From positions 171,682-235,681 of the IMG/VR virus record IMGVR_UViG_3300009108_000751: 64,000 nt of DNA. One strand, 5' to 3'. Source of the stretch: a virus. The translations under genes and the position numbers were made by a program. The notes beneath the pieces were generated by a model. It was given only the letters and a program-made list of their open reading frames with translations, was not told the DNA's origin and did not search any database. This document shows positions 1 through 8,428 of the stretch, one piece after another; within the stretch, counting starts at the first letter, position 1, and every line of letters begins with the position of its first letter.

Positions 1-102
1 GTAAAGATCACGGGTGATTTTATCGTAGGTGGCTTGGAATCTGCGTTCCAGAAGAACGAAAGCCTTCTCAGGAACTACGTTAAAGCTATTCTTAAATCTT
101 AA
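1..102 (+). CDS. C-terminal end of an unidentified protein (partial)
   Basis: The frame is open from base 1 and ends at a TAA at 100-102, giving the last 33 residues of a protein that starts before the window. The tail ends ESLLRNYVKAILKS, an amphipathic helix-like stretch faintly similar to the tag found in other proteins here. Its stop overlaps the stop of the convergent gene on the other strand by four bases. Function unknown. Confidence 0.6.
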   Translation, partial: VKITGDFIVGGLESAFQKNESLLRNYVKAILKS

Positions 103-770
103 TCGATCGCGGTTCGGATGAACGCGCGCAACAGGCTTTCCTGTAAAGCTTTCCCAGATAGGATGTCAAAGATCGCCTGCTTTGAAGCATCACTCAGCTG
201 GAAGGGAAGCATGTCTTTAAATGCCTCTTCATTCCCGTCAACCAGGTGGCGCCGCATATCGGTGCCGCTTACTGGGACAGTTTCATTGCGATCAAGGGCG
301 ACTTTGTCCAGCTTCTCAAGTACGAAATCTTGATCCAAATACCTCAGCAACTGTTCTTCGCTGTAGTTGTTTTCGATATCAACTGGGTCCGAGTAGATAG
401 TAAAGTGATCTTCAGAGTTTTGCTCAGAGGAATTCTGTAGAAGCTCATACGCTTTGCGAATAGGCGCGCCCCCGGTGCCTAGAAGATGAAGCGTGACGTT
501 GCTAGGTAGTATTTTGCCTAGATGATCCTCCCAGACTTTTCGCATGTCATCTCCGTAGATCGGGTGCACCCCGGGCTTCGGTACTTCGATTTTTCTTGCG
601 CCCTGCTTGACCGTCCGCGTGTCGCTTGGATCTTTAATCTTTCTAACGCCCCTGCTAGACAGAGAGACGAAGAGCTCCACTTTGTCGTTTTCCTTTGCAG
701 CCTTTTCGACCATAGCATGATGCCCGGCGTGATAAGGCTTAAAACTACCTGCGACTATTCCGACTTTCAT
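99..770 (-). CDS. Cytidylyltransferase-like nucleotidyltransferase (NMN adenylyltransferase-like)
   Basis: The 223-residue protein opens with a Rossmann-type nucleotidyltransferase motif, GSFKPYHAGHHAMVEKA (residues 8-24), where the HxGH signature binds the nucleotide triphosphate. Near residue 170 is SGTDMRR, matching the S-[ST]-x-x-R phosphate-binding motif of this superfamily. Family knowledge points to NMN adenylyltransferase (NadM/NadR-like) activity in NAD synthesis or salvage, but pantetheine-phosphate or glycerol-3-phosphate substrates cannot be excluded. The start is supported by a GGAG Shine-Dalgarno eight bases upstream. It is one of few minus-strand genes and is transcribed divergently from the polymerase operon. 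Confidence 0.75.
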   Translation of the reverse strand: MKVGIVAGSFKPYHAGHHAMVEKAAKENDKVELFVSLSSRGVRKIKDPSDTRTVKQGARKIEVPKPGVHPIYGDDMRKVWEDHLGKILPSNVTLHLLGTGGAPIRKAYELLQNSSEQNSEDHFTIYSDPVDIENNYSEEQLLRYLDQDFVLEKLDKVALDRNETVPVSGTDMRRHLVDGNEEAFKDMLPFQLSDASKQAIFDILSGKALQESLLRAFIRTAID

Positions 771-784
771 AATGAAACTCCAGG

Positions 785-794
785 CATAAATATT
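785..794 (-). promoter_or_regulatory. ATATTTAT-type upstream motif
   Basis: On the minus strand the sequence reads AATATTTATG, 24 bases before the start codon of the adenylyltransferase-like gene and just before its Shine-Dalgarno. It matches the ATATTTAT-like motif found in front of several tagged or secreted genes in this window. A promoter role is inferred only from this recurrence. Confidence 0.35.
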
Positions 795-854
795 GAATCG
801 AATTTATTATAACACACGTATGTAGATTTACACGGTCCGGGGTAGTATTAATAC

Positions 855-1091
855 ATGTCTAAAAAGAGAAGATTTAAACCGGGTGACATGGTCCAGGTTT
901 TGTCTGGGGATGATCATGAAAAATACAAGAAAGACGATGTAGGCTTAGTGCTCCCCGGGAAAATGGCGTGGCCCTTGTCAAGGGCACACTCAAACGGAAA
1001 AAGAACCCTTATGTATTCAGTCTTAATATTCGGAACTAAGCACTGGATAGATGGAAAAGCACTTCGATTGATTGAGAAGGTAAATGGATAG
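855..1091 (+). CDS. Small GDLV-family (SH3/KOW-like) protein
   Basis: A 78-residue basic protein starting with a Lys/Arg patch and then KPGDMVQVL, the hallmark of a family repeated about 21 times in this window. The pattern is a GDxV turn, several short hydrophobic strands (GLVLPG, YSVLIFG) and a terminal strand near ALRLIEKV. This resembles a small SH3 or KOW-type beta barrel, which in known proteins often binds RNA, ribosomes or RNA polymerase. That function is not demonstrated here. Its end overlaps the next family member by eight bases. Confidence 0.7.
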   Translation: MSKKRRFKPGDMVQVLSGDDHEKYKKDDVGLVLPGKMAWPLSRAHSNGKRTLMYSVLIFGTKHWIDGKALRLIEKVNG

Positions 1092-1275
1092 AGATCTCAC
1101 TTATCTAAGAGAAGGAGATCTAGTCTGTATTCCCATGCAGGAACCGCCCGTCGTAGGATTCGTTGCCAGAACTCCACCCCCAACTGCCACTTTTGTCCGG
1201 ATCCTTGTTGACGGGAAGCTTGACTGGTGGCACATAACCGACTGCGATATTATAAGTTGTGTAAATCCAGAATAG
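1084..1275 (+). CDS. Small GDLV-family (SH3/KOW-like) protein
   Basis: A 63-residue protein with LREGDLVCIP at residues 8-17, then strands around VVGFVAR and FVRILVDGKLDWW. It shows the family layout: GDLV start, mid strand ending in V/I-DG, and an aromatic third strand. It overlaps the preceding GDLV gene by eight bases, so the two are probably translated together. The promoter of the polymerase gene begins inside its last codons. Function unknown. Confidence 0.65.
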   Translation: MDRDLTYLREGDLVCIPMQEPPVVGFVARTPPPTATFVRILVDGKLDWWHITDCDIISCVNPE

Positions 1276-1287
1276 GTGTTTTATAAT
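1259..1287 (+). promoter_or_regulatory. Class A promoter candidate, GTGTAA-17-TATAAT
   Basis: GTGTAA (1259-1264) is followed after exactly 17 bases by a perfect TATAAT (1282-1287). Transcription would start just before the GGAG at 1297-1300 of the DNA polymerase gene. The same arrangement recurs near 21973, 27824, 40558, 43578 and 49300. It probably uses host sigma-70-like polymerase. Confidence 0.6.
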
Positions 1288-1307
1288 CTTAGCACCGGAG
1301 ATAAAAA

Positions 1308-4300
1308 GTGTCATTTGACGATTTCAAGAAACCTAATCGATTCGTAGGCATGCACGGCCACGATGGTTATTCCACTTACGATGGCCTAGGATACCCAGCA
1401 GATCACCTGGACTTTGTCTTGGAGAACGGCATGGATGCCCTCTCTATTACCAACCACGGTAACTGCAACTCCCTCCCTTTCCTCTGGAAGCACGGCGAGA
1501 AACTACGCAAGCAAGGTCGAAATGTTAGAACCATCTCAGGATGTGAGTTCTATTTTGTTCCATCGCTTAAGGAGTGGGAGAAGCAGTATCAAAACCATCG
1601 AGATCGAGTAAAGGCGGAACGGGATGCTAAAAAGCAAGAAGCCCTATCTAAGATCGATGTCAATAAAGATGCCGAGGATGATGAGGCTCAGGGGGGCCAC
1701 GTTATTGAGGATGAGGAAGCCAGCAAGACTTACGACCCCGACGCCTTGGATTGGAAGCGCCGGTATCACTTAGTTGTCACAGCGCGGAACTTGACCGGCC
1801 TGCAAAACCTCTTCAGGTTAATCAAGCGCTCGTACAAGGAAGGGTTTTATCGGTTTCCACGCATTGACTTTGAAATGTTGAAGGAGCACGGGGAAGGGCT
1901 CCAGGTGTCGTCTGCCTGTCTGGCAGGCATCGCCACTGGAACCGTCTTTAAGGGGCAGGCTCACAAGAAAGATTTTGAGGAGATCATGCGGGATCTCGGT
2001 AATCTCACAGATCGCTTTCATGATGCGCTAAGTCCGGATCGTTTCTTCTGGGAGATCCAGTTCAACTCCTTGGACGCACAACACACCACAAATCACTACC
2101 TGCTAGAGATGGCCAAACGCCACAACCTTCCTCTCATCGCCACCGCAGACAGTCACTATCCACGACCGGACCTGTGGGAAGCCCGGGAGCTCTACAAGAA
2201 GCTCGGCTGGATGCGTGATAAGCCCACCCCTCTCCCCACCTTCGACGAGCTCAAGTGTGAGCTTTATCCCAAGAACGCGGAACAGATGTGGGAGGAGTAC
2301 GGAAGGCATTACACTCAGCACGACTTCTACAATGGCACCGAAGACATGGTCCGGCAAGCAATCGAGCGTACACATGACCTGACCTGGAACGAGTTCGAGG
2401 ACGTCTGGATCGACAGCAAAGCCAAGCTGCCTAACTACGCCAATCCCCAGCGTTCACACGCGTGCTATCCCGAGCCGCCTGAGGACACCCCGTTCCAGCA
2501 GCTAGCTAAGCTGGTCAAGGCGGCGATGATCCGCGAGGGCCTAGGTGACAAGCCCGAGTACGTCGCGCGTGTCAAGGAGGAGATGGACGACATCAAGTTC
2601 CTGGGCTTCGAGAACTACTTCCTGACCATGTATGACGTGTTCCATCTCGCAGAGAAGAAGACGCTGTTCGGGCCGGCCCGTGGTTCGGGTGGTGGCTCGC
2701 TGGTCAACTACCTGCTGGGCATCACGCAGATCGACCCCCTCCCGTTTGGCCTGCTGTGGTCGCGCTTCCTGGGCCGCCACCGCACGTCCTGGCCTGACAT
2801 CGACTCTGACGCGGGAGACCGCGACGCGCTGATCGATGCAGCTCGAGTCCTCTTTGGAGAGGATGCGGTCATTCCCGTGTCCAACTTCAACACGCTGAAA
2901 CTCAAGTCCATCGTTAAGGATGTGGCCAAGTTCTACCAGATCGACTTCGCCGAAGTGAACCGGATCACTGGTCCCCTCCAGGGTGAGGTGGAACCCTTCG
3001 CCCGAGATGCCAACACCGAGAAGTCCGTCTTTGTGCTCAAGCACGACGACTGTATGAAGTACTCCGATAACTACCGGACCTTTATGGAGAAGTATCCGCA
3101 CGTGGAGAAGCACGTGAGCACGTTGTTTATGGAACAACGAGCCATCGGCCGACATGCTGGGGGCGTCCTCATCGCTGATGAGAATGAGTTAGCCGAGACC
3201 ATGCCCCTGATCGGTGTGCGTGGTGAGCTCCAGACCCCCTGGACCGAGGGTATGAACTTCCGGAACCTGGAAGACAACGGTTTCATCAAGTTCGACTTCC
3301 TCGGCCTAACCCTAATGAAGGATGTGGAGAACTGCATCAAGCGCGTCCTGCGGACGCCTGACAATCCTCAGCCTAGCTTTGCGCAGATTAAAGAGTATTT
3401 TGACGAGCATCTTAACTGCCGATATGTCAAGCAGGATGACCCTAAGGTGTGGGAGCACTCCTATCACCATCAGAATTTCGCCCCGGGCCTCTTTCAGTTT
3501 ACGGCTCAGGGAGCTCGCAACTTCTGTCAGCAGGCTAAACCCGATAACATTGAGGAACTAGCGGCCATTACTGCTATCTATCGCCCGGGCCCACTCAAGG
3601 CTAATGTCCACATCAAGTACGTGGAAGCCAAGAACGACCGGGACAACATTGTCTACGACCACCCCGTGATCGAGCGCGTCCTCGGCCCCACCTGCGGTTT
3701 CATCACCTTTCAGGAGCAGTTCATGACCCTGGCAGTCGAGCTCGCAGGGTTTACTCCCGGTGAGTCTGACAAGATGCGTAAGACGCTGGTGAAGAAGTCC
3801 TTAGACACCATCGGTAAGAAGGGTTCCGAACGTGACCAGCTGCGTAAGCAATTCGTGGAAGGTGCTCAACGCCTCCATGACCTAGATCCCAAGATCACTC
3901 ACGCGCTTTTCGATAAGATCGAGTTCTTCTCCCTTTATGGTTTCAATAAGTCGCACGCCGTGGCTTACGCCATCGATAGCTACTACGCCGCCTGGCTCTA
4001 CACCTACCATCCCAAGGAGTGGATCGCTACTGTGCTCCAGTCAGAGAACAACTCCCCTAACGGTCTGGCTAAGACCATCCGGGAGGTCAAGGTCCTGGGT
4101 TACAAGTTTGCACCATCGGATATCAACTACTCCGGTGAGGAGTGGGATTATAATCCTGAGCGAAAAGCCTTTGTACCTCCCCTGTCTTCTATTAAAGGTG
4201 TTGGTGGTAAAGCGATGGAGGAGATCATCGAGCATCGTCCTTTCCGCAATCTACGCGAGCTCTTCTTTAATGAGGAGGGTAAGTGGCGTCACTCCAAGGT

Positions 4301-5198
4301 AAATAAGACCTGCTTCGGTGCGCTCTGTCAGATTGAGGCTTTCACCTCGCTGCAGGAGTTCCAAGACGGTGACCTTGACAACCATCGCCAGCTCTACCAC
4401 TTGATCGTTGATAACTACGAGCAGATCCGAAAGTCGGATGAAGGTAAGAAGAAGTGGTTGGATAAGCTAGAAGCCATCGGTGACAAGAACCGCGAGGAGG
4501 TCGATAAGATCATCTCCGTCTACACCAAGACCAAGATGCCTGAGATGGAGGAAGCCGCTCGATCTCTCGTCCTTGATGCTAATGTGATGGACTGGACTTA
4601 CATCGATCACTTAGTAGATTCCCTCAAGACTATCGAGCACCCTAAACCTCGACGACAGCTCCAGATCGATCGCTGCTTCGAACGGATTGCAAAGAACGGC
4701 GATCGTCGTGAAAAGATCCTTGAGCGCATCGATGCTTTCTTCGATCTAGACGAGGCAATGGGTTCTGTTGCGCACATTGAAGACTGGTCGCGTGATGAGA
4801 AGATTCGTCTCTACCAGGAGATCACGTCTGCTATCAATAATGCGTTGGTCTTTCCTGCCGAGGTGATGAAGCGAATCACCAAGACTGATATGCCCTCTGT
4901 CTGTGAGATCCCTGGCGGGGAGAAGGCTGTTGCTTGGGGTTGCGCCGCCGAGATCCAGAAGAAGACCACCAAGAAGGGTAAAGAGTTCTATCGCCTTCGA
5001 ATGATCGATGACCAGAACAGATCTTGCTGGCTTCGAGTATGGGGTAAGTTCTTCGAGTGGGGTGAGGAGCGCGGACAAAAGCTCTACTACGAACCACCCG
5101 ATTTCTCCTACTGGTTGATGGAGGTGGATGTAGATCCTAACTGGGGCGCTTCCACCGCAGCCTTTAAGATGCGCAGGATCCCCCTAGCCGATGATTAA
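1308..5198 (+). CDS. dnaE: DNA polymerase III alpha subunit (DnaE-type replicase)
   Basis: A full-length 1296-residue C-family replicative polymerase. An N-terminal PHP domain begins at residue 12 (MHGHDGYS, then ITNHGN and TADSHYP), keeping several metal-binding histidines. The palm has GPARGSGGGSL near residue 454, the aspartates PDIDSD near 496, and KFDFLGL near 661 as the third acidic position. Later come IYRPGPL, FNKSHAVAY, a helix-hairpin-helix (IKGVGGKA) and a C-terminal OB fold. The GTG start has a GGAG seven bases upstream and a strong promoter. No separate epsilon proofreading gene is seen nearby. Most phages use A- or B-family polymerases, so this choice is unusual. Confidence 0.95.
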   Translation: MSFDDFKKPNRFVGMHGHDGYSTYDGLGYPADHLDFVLENGMDALSITNHGNCNSLPFLWKHGEKLRKQGRNVRTISGCEFYFVPSLKEWEKQYQNHRDRVKAERDAKKQEALSKIDVNKDAEDDEAQGGHVIEDEEASKTYDPDALDWKRRYHLVVTARNLTGLQNLFRLIKRSYKEGFYRFPRIDFEMLKEHGEGLQVSSACLAGIATGTVFKGQAHKKDFEEIMRDLGNLTDRFHDALSPDRFFWEIQFNSLDAQHTTNHYLLEMAKRHNLPLIATADSHYPRPDLWEARELYKKLGWMRDKPTPLPTFDELKCELYPKNAEQMWEEYGRHYTQHDFYNGTEDMVRQAIERTHDLTWNEFEDVWIDSKAKLPNYANPQRSHACYPEPPEDTPFQQLAKLVKAAMIREGLGDKPEYVARVKEEMDDIKFLGFENYFLTMYDVFHLAEKKTLFGPARGSGGGSLVNYLLGITQIDPLPFGLLWSRFLGRHRTSWPDIDSDAGDRDALIDAARVLFGEDAVIPVSNFNTLKLKSIVKDVAKFYQIDFAEVNRITGPLQGEVEPFARDANTEKSVFVLKHDDCMKYSDNYRTFMEKYPHVEKHVSTLFMEQRAIGRHAGGVLIADENELAETMPLIGVRGELQTPWTEGMNFRNLEDNGFIKFDFLGLTLMKDVENCIKRVLRTPDNPQPSFAQIKEYFDEHLNCRYVKQDDPKVWEHSYHHQNFAPGLFQFTAQGARNFCQQAKPDNIEELAAITAIYRPGPLKANVHIKYVEAKNDRDNIVYDHPVIERVLGPTCGFITFQEQFMTLAVELAGFTPGESDKMRKTLVKKSLDTIGKKGSERDQLRKQFVEGAQRLHDLDPKITHALFDKIEFFSLYGFNKSHAVAYAIDSYYAAWLYTYHPKEWIATVLQSENNSPNGLAKTIREVKVLGYKFAPSDINYSGEEWDYNPERKAFVPPLSSIKGVGGKAMEEIIEHRPFRNLRELFFNEEGKWRHSKVNKTCFGALCQIEAFTSLQEFQDGDLDNHRQLYHLIVDNYEQIRKSDEGKKKWLDKLEAIGDKNREEVDKIISVYTKTKMPEMEEAARSLVLDANVMDWTYIDHLVDSLKTIEHPKPRRQLQIDRCFERIAKNGDRREKILERIDAFFDLDEAMGSVAHIEDWSRDEKIRLYQEITSAINNALVFPAEVMKRITKTDMPSVCEIPGGEKAVAWGCAAEIQKKTTKKGKEFYRLRMIDDQNRSCWLRVWGKFFEWGEERGQKLYYEPPDFSYWLMEVDVDPNWGASTAAFKMRRIPLADD

Positions 5199-5394
5199 TC
5201 CGGGACAACTTGTCAGAATCACAAAGACAGCTGTGCAGGACAGTCGCCATCTAAATAAGTTGGGTGTCTTGCTGAAGGATAATGGTGTGGACGATTGTGG
5301 CATTCCAGAAGTATATATTTTAGTCGATGGTGATAGAATATGGGTATACCCAGACGGATATGAGGTGATTGATGATCAAGTTTCCGATCTCTAA
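5191..5394 (+). CDS. Small GDLV-family (SH3/KOW-like) protein
   Basis: A 67-residue protein starting MINPGQLVRITK, where GQLV replaces GDLV. A mid strand VYILVDGDRIWVYPDGYEVI matches the 'lvdG..w' pattern of the family. It overlaps the polymerase stop by eight bases and the next gene by more than 20, suggesting translational coupling in one operon. Function unknown. Confidence 0.65.
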   Translation: MINPGQLVRITKTAVQDSRHLNKLGVLLKDNGVDDCGIPEVYILVDGDRIWVYPDGYEVIDDQVSDL

Positions 5395-6280
5395 GGTCGT
5401 TCTAGAGGGTTGCGACCTAAGTGGCAAGACCTCGCTCTATAACTCCATTCATAAGCGATCTGGATTCCGATGGAACATTGATGATAGGTCATCTTTGTCA
5501 ATGTGCGTCTACGCTAATCAATATGATCGGGATGATTACTACCTTAGAAAGAACCTCACGATGGAGCTATCTAACCTGAACAATCACTTTGTTCTTCTCC
5601 ATCCTGACCTGGACGTGATTCATAACAGATATCTCGACCGAGGAGATGAGTTCCAGGATGTCGACTCTCTGATCGACCTGCACACAAGGTTCAGCAAGGA
5701 GTTTGAAAAGATCTGCATGTTACCTAACGTTCATGCCTTCACTTCAGGGACGCTGAAGGACCAGGCCGATCGATTGATGAGTAACTTCTCTGACTGGGAA
5801 GCAAGGACACCTGAACAGATCGGTCGTTTGGCCTATGAGTTCGCCAAGTTCAGCCCGAACCGTGAGTGCACAACGATGCAGTTCCACTTCTACGATGACG
5901 GAACCTTTGAGGAGGTGAATGACAATATTGAATTTACTCCTGGCGAGGAAGTGTACTACGCTCGAATCAGAGGCAAACTGATCGGAAAGATAGAAGATGA
6001 GCTTCGCGGCCGAAACCCTTATAAGCGCAAGGAGACAGACCAGTCACGAAGGTTTGTGTTCTCCGGAGAGGAATGCATCTCCTTCATCCAGGTTCTCGTT
6101 CGGGATGGTTTGATGGATGTCCACGCTGTATTTCGAAGTTCTGATACAGAGCGCAAGACAGCCACCGACATTCAGCTAATCCATTACCTAGGCAGAGAGG
6201 CCTTTAGGTTGCTCAGATTGAACCCAGATGAATATAAAGTTCGCTTCCGGTTTAACATAAACAGTGCTCACGTACTTTAA
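5372..6280 (+). CDS. P-loop NTPase, thymidylate-kinase-like N-terminus
   Basis: A 302-residue protein with a Walker A motif LEGCDLSGKTSL (residues about 11-22), as in thymidylate and deoxynucleoside kinases. It also has a candidate lid/base region around LDVIHNRYLDRGDEF. The last 150 residues, after about position 150, do not resemble any kinase I recognise. I chose ATG 5372, with GAGG six bases upstream, over the TTG one codon earlier. It lies directly after the replicase, fitting a role in nucleotide supply, but the substrate is uncertain. Confidence 0.6.
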   Translation: MIKFPISKVVLEGCDLSGKTSLYNSIHKRSGFRWNIDDRSSLSMCVYANQYDRDDYYLRKNLTMELSNLNNHFVLLHPDLDVIHNRYLDRGDEFQDVDSLIDLHTRFSKEFEKICMLPNVHAFTSGTLKDQADRLMSNFSDWEARTPEQIGRLAYEFAKFSPNRECTTMQFHFYDDGTFEEVNDNIEFTPGEEVYYARIRGKLIGKIEDELRGRNPYKRKETDQSRRFVFSGEECISFIQVLVRDGLMDVHAVFRSSDTERKTATDIQLIHYLGREAFRLLRLNPDEYKVRFRFNINSAHVL

Positions 6281-6356
6281 TCTTAAACAAATCAAAATTT
6301 TTATCTAGAATACCTTATCATTAACTTACGTTCAAGGCACAGAAAGGAAAATAATA

Positions 6357-6701
6357 ATGCGCCTAGCACTAGTAACAATGTTCGCAATCGGTCTGATGGG
6401 TTGTCCCGACGACAAGGCAGCCACCACGGCTGCTGCAACCACCACAACCGGTACCGCCACAATGGCAACTGGTAATGAAGGTACGACTAATACGGAGACC
6501 ACTGAGGGAACCGAAACGAATACCGAAAATACCAACAACACTGGTAGCACCACCAATACAGAAGGTGCTGCTACTGAGACCAATGCAGCCGCGGCCAACG
6601 AAGCTGCTGCAGCAGCACCAACCACGGCAACGGAGGAAACTCCTGCCGCAACGAACACCAACACCGATGAGACGAAAACTACTAACAATAGTAACGACTA
6701 A
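6357..6701 (+). CDS. Thr/Ala/Asn/Glu-rich low-complexity lipoprotein
   Basis: A 114-residue protein with a short lipoprotein signal, MRLALVTMFAIGLMGC, whose lipobox Cys is residue 16. The rest is almost entirely Thr, Ala, Asn, Glu and Gly with no hydrophobic core, so it is probably an unfolded surface or periplasmic brush anchored by lipid. It stands as a single-gene unit followed by a strong terminator. Superinfection exclusion or receptor masking is possible, but nothing in the sequence proves it. The reverse-strand frame here is a low-complexity shadow. Confidence 0.75.
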   Translation: MRLALVTMFAIGLMGCPDDKAATTAAATTTTGTATMATGNEGTTNTETTEGTETNTENTNNTGSTTNTEGAATETNAAAANEAAAAAPTTATEETPAATNTNTDETKTTNNSND

Positions 6702-6723
6702 TCAAATCGATTTTGGTAATCGT

Positions 6724-6754
6724 GAAGGGGGCCTCTGTGCCCCCTTCTTTATTT
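6724..6754 (+). terminator. Rho-independent terminator
   Basis: A perfect nine-base-pair G+C-rich stem (GAAGGGGGC at 6724-6732 with GCCCCCTTC at 6739-6747) encloses a six-base loop. It is followed by TTTATTT. It lies just after the low-complexity lipoprotein gene and before the epimerase Shine-Dalgarno, so it separates two transcription units. Confidence 0.9.
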
Positions 6755-6764
6755 GGAGACAAAA

Positions 6765-7694
6765 ATGACAAGACATGCGCTGGTGACGGGAGCCGCTGGG
6801 TTTATAGGATCTAATCTTTGCCGCAAGCTTTTGCAAGAAGGCTGGAAGGTTACAGGAGTAGACGATCTGAGCAGCGGCCATCTTGAGCTTGTCCAGGGAT
6901 TAAAAGGGCTGACATTGGTCGTAAATGACTTCGCTTCTGAACCCATTGTAGAAGCTGTGGAGTCAGGAGACTTTGACGTAGTATTTCACGTCGCCGCAGT
7001 GCCACGCGTAAGCTATTCAGTCGAAAATCCATCAGATACAACTCTTAATAACGTGGCTAAGACAGTAAAGTTAATGGAGTCTTGCAGGGGAAAGATCGAT
7101 AGGTTTGTATTCTCTTCGTCTTCGTCAGTCTACGGGGGCGCCGAAGTAATGCCCACACCTATAGATCAGCCTCGAGATCCAAAGTCTCCTTATGCTTGGC
7201 AGAAGTCTTCTGTAGAAGATCTGCTTAGAATGTTTGGTAATCTATACGATTTCGACTCCGTGTGCCTGCGCTACTTTAATGTGTTTGGACCTAATCAATA
7301 CGGTGACTCACCCTACTCCACAGCCATCTCCGCATGGTGTCACGCTGTAAAAGAAGGATTACCTCTTCGAAAAGACGGCACAGGTGAACAGAGTCGTGAT
7401 ATGTGCTATGTTGACAATGTTGTAGATGTTAATATACGAGCAGCCAACCACGAAGGTGCACTTAAAGGTGAGGCTTTCAACGTCGCATGCGGTGATCGAA
7501 CTAGCAACAATGAGATCTTGGCTGCTTTCGAGTCCCGATTTGGAGATATCGACGTAAAGCAGGCTCCATTTCGACCCGGAGATGTCATGCACACTCAGGC
7601 AGATATTTCCGAGACAGAAAGAGTATTTGGTTACAAGCCCCTTGTAAGATTTTGGGACGGTCTTGAAAAGACGTTTGACTGGTGGGGAATATAG
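6765..7694 (+). CDS. NAD-dependent sugar-nucleotide epimerase/dehydratase
   Basis: A 309-residue extended short-chain dehydrogenase. GAAGFIGSNL near residue 8 is the NAD-binding glycine motif, SSSSSVYG supplies the catalytic Ser/Thr region, and YAWQK is the YxxxK catalytic pair. LRYFNVFGPNQYG and SRDMCYVDNV are typical of UDP-glucose or UDP-GlcNAc 4-epimerases. The exact sugar cannot be read from sequence. ATG 6765 has GGAGA just upstream. It may act with the phosphomannomutase at 31845 in sugar-nucleotide synthesis for glycan or DNA decoration (inference). Confidence 0.88.
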   Translation: MTRHALVTGAAGFIGSNLCRKLLQEGWKVTGVDDLSSGHLELVQGLKGLTLVVNDFASEPIVEAVESGDFDVVFHVAAVPRVSYSVENPSDTTLNNVAKTVKLMESCRGKIDRFVFSSSSSVYGGAEVMPTPIDQPRDPKSPYAWQKSSVEDLLRMFGNLYDFDSVCLRYFNVFGPNQYGDSPYSTAISAWCHAVKEGLPLRKDGTGEQSRDMCYVDNVVDVNIRAANHEGALKGEAFNVACGDRTSNNEILAAFESRFGDIDVKQAPFRPGDVMHTQADISETERVFGYKPLVRFWDGLEKTFDWWGI

Positions 7695-7705
7695 CAGTAG
7701 ACCAT

Positions 7706-7715
7706 CATATTTATT
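7706..7715 (+). promoter_or_regulatory. ATATTTAT-type upstream motif
   Basis: CATATTTATT lies 36 bases before the ATG of the tagged protein at 7742. The same decamer occurs at 13755 and 17964, also before likely virion genes. It could be the core of a late promoter. This is inference from recurrence alone. Confidence 0.45.
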
Positions 7716-7741
7716 CCTGATAGTGCACCCGGAGTGTTTTT

Positions 7742-8368
7742 ATGAATCTCACTGAAAATGATTTACGCCTTCTGGTTCGCAGTATTCTACGGGAAGAATC
7801 AGCAAAACCTGGCCCGTCCAGCGTGAACAAAGCAGATTTTTATCAGAAGCTCCCTGTGGAGAAGCAAGATGATCTGCAAAAAGCTGTCGATAAGTTTGCT
7901 AAAGCACAAGTCCCCACGCTTGTCAATGTCGCAAAAAACATGTCAGGAAAGTCAGGTAAAAAAAGCTCAGAAGTACTCGCATCTTTTCTAAAAAATCCTA
8001 CGCTTAAAATTCCTCCAATGAAGCTAGGAAGAAATTTAAAACTAGGTGGTGAGTTTGGAGCTGGTAATAATTCAAAAGTAAAAGCTGTCGTTGAAAAGGG
8101 AAAGCTCAAAGGGTTTACGTTCTCAGGCGAGCTTGGCCCAGGCTTGGAAATTAAAAATGTTTTCGTACAGACCCCTACGATCTCTCTCAGCAAAGAAGCG
8201 ACAGCCGAGCTAGACATGGGTCTAACGCAGGACATGGCTAGCGCAAAAGCAGGCCTAAACTATAAGATTCCAGGCGGATCTATAACAGGTGCAGCAGCAG
8301 GAAATATAGCTCTCGATTCATCCAAGTCCGATTATGAATTCTCTATTGGCTTAAGCAAGAAGTTCTAA
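7742..8368 (+). CDS. Tagged putative virion protein
   Basis: A 208-residue protein whose first 19 residues, MNLTENDLRLLVRSILREE, are the recurrent amphipathic tag. A Ser/Lys-rich linker follows, then a domain of alternating Gly-rich strands after residue 95 (LKLGGEFGAG, FTFSGELGPGLEI, AELDMGL, FSIGLSKKF). The alternation resembles a small beta barrel or curved sheet and ends in a terminal Phe. There is no signal peptide. The family is not recognised. The leader and tag are nearly duplicated in the next gene. Confidence 0.7.
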   Translation: MNLTENDLRLLVRSILREESAKPGPSSVNKADFYQKLPVEKQDDLQKAVDKFAKAQVPTLVNVAKNMSGKSGKKSSEVLASFLKNPTLKIPPMKLGRNLKLGGEFGAGNNSKVKAVVEKGKLKGFTFSGELGPGLEIKNVFVQTPTISLSKEATAELDMGLTQDMASAKAGLNYKIPGGSITGAAAGNIALDSSKSDYEFSIGLSKKF

Positions 8369-8395
8369 AATGAGAAAATCTACAGGAATTTGTTG

Positions 8396-8405
8396 CATAT
8401 CTATT
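8396..8405 (+). promoter_or_regulatory. ATATTTAT-type upstream motif (one mismatch)
   Basis: CATATCTATT occurs 33 bases before the start of the next tagged gene and differs from the motif at 7706 by one base. Position and spacing match the other copies. Confidence 0.35.
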
Positions 8406-8428
8406 AAAATAGATCACGGAGTGTTTTT

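Noticed and set aside
2541-3155. Long open frame on the minus strand inside the polymerase gene
   Set aside because: It mirrors the G+C-rich, codon-biased middle of dnaE, has no family features and no ribosome site; it is a shadow.
6332-6688. Val/Ala/Ser-rich frame opposite the low-complexity lipoprotein
   Set aside because: It is the reverse reading of Thr/Ala codons. The forward frame has a lipobox, ribosome site and terminator.
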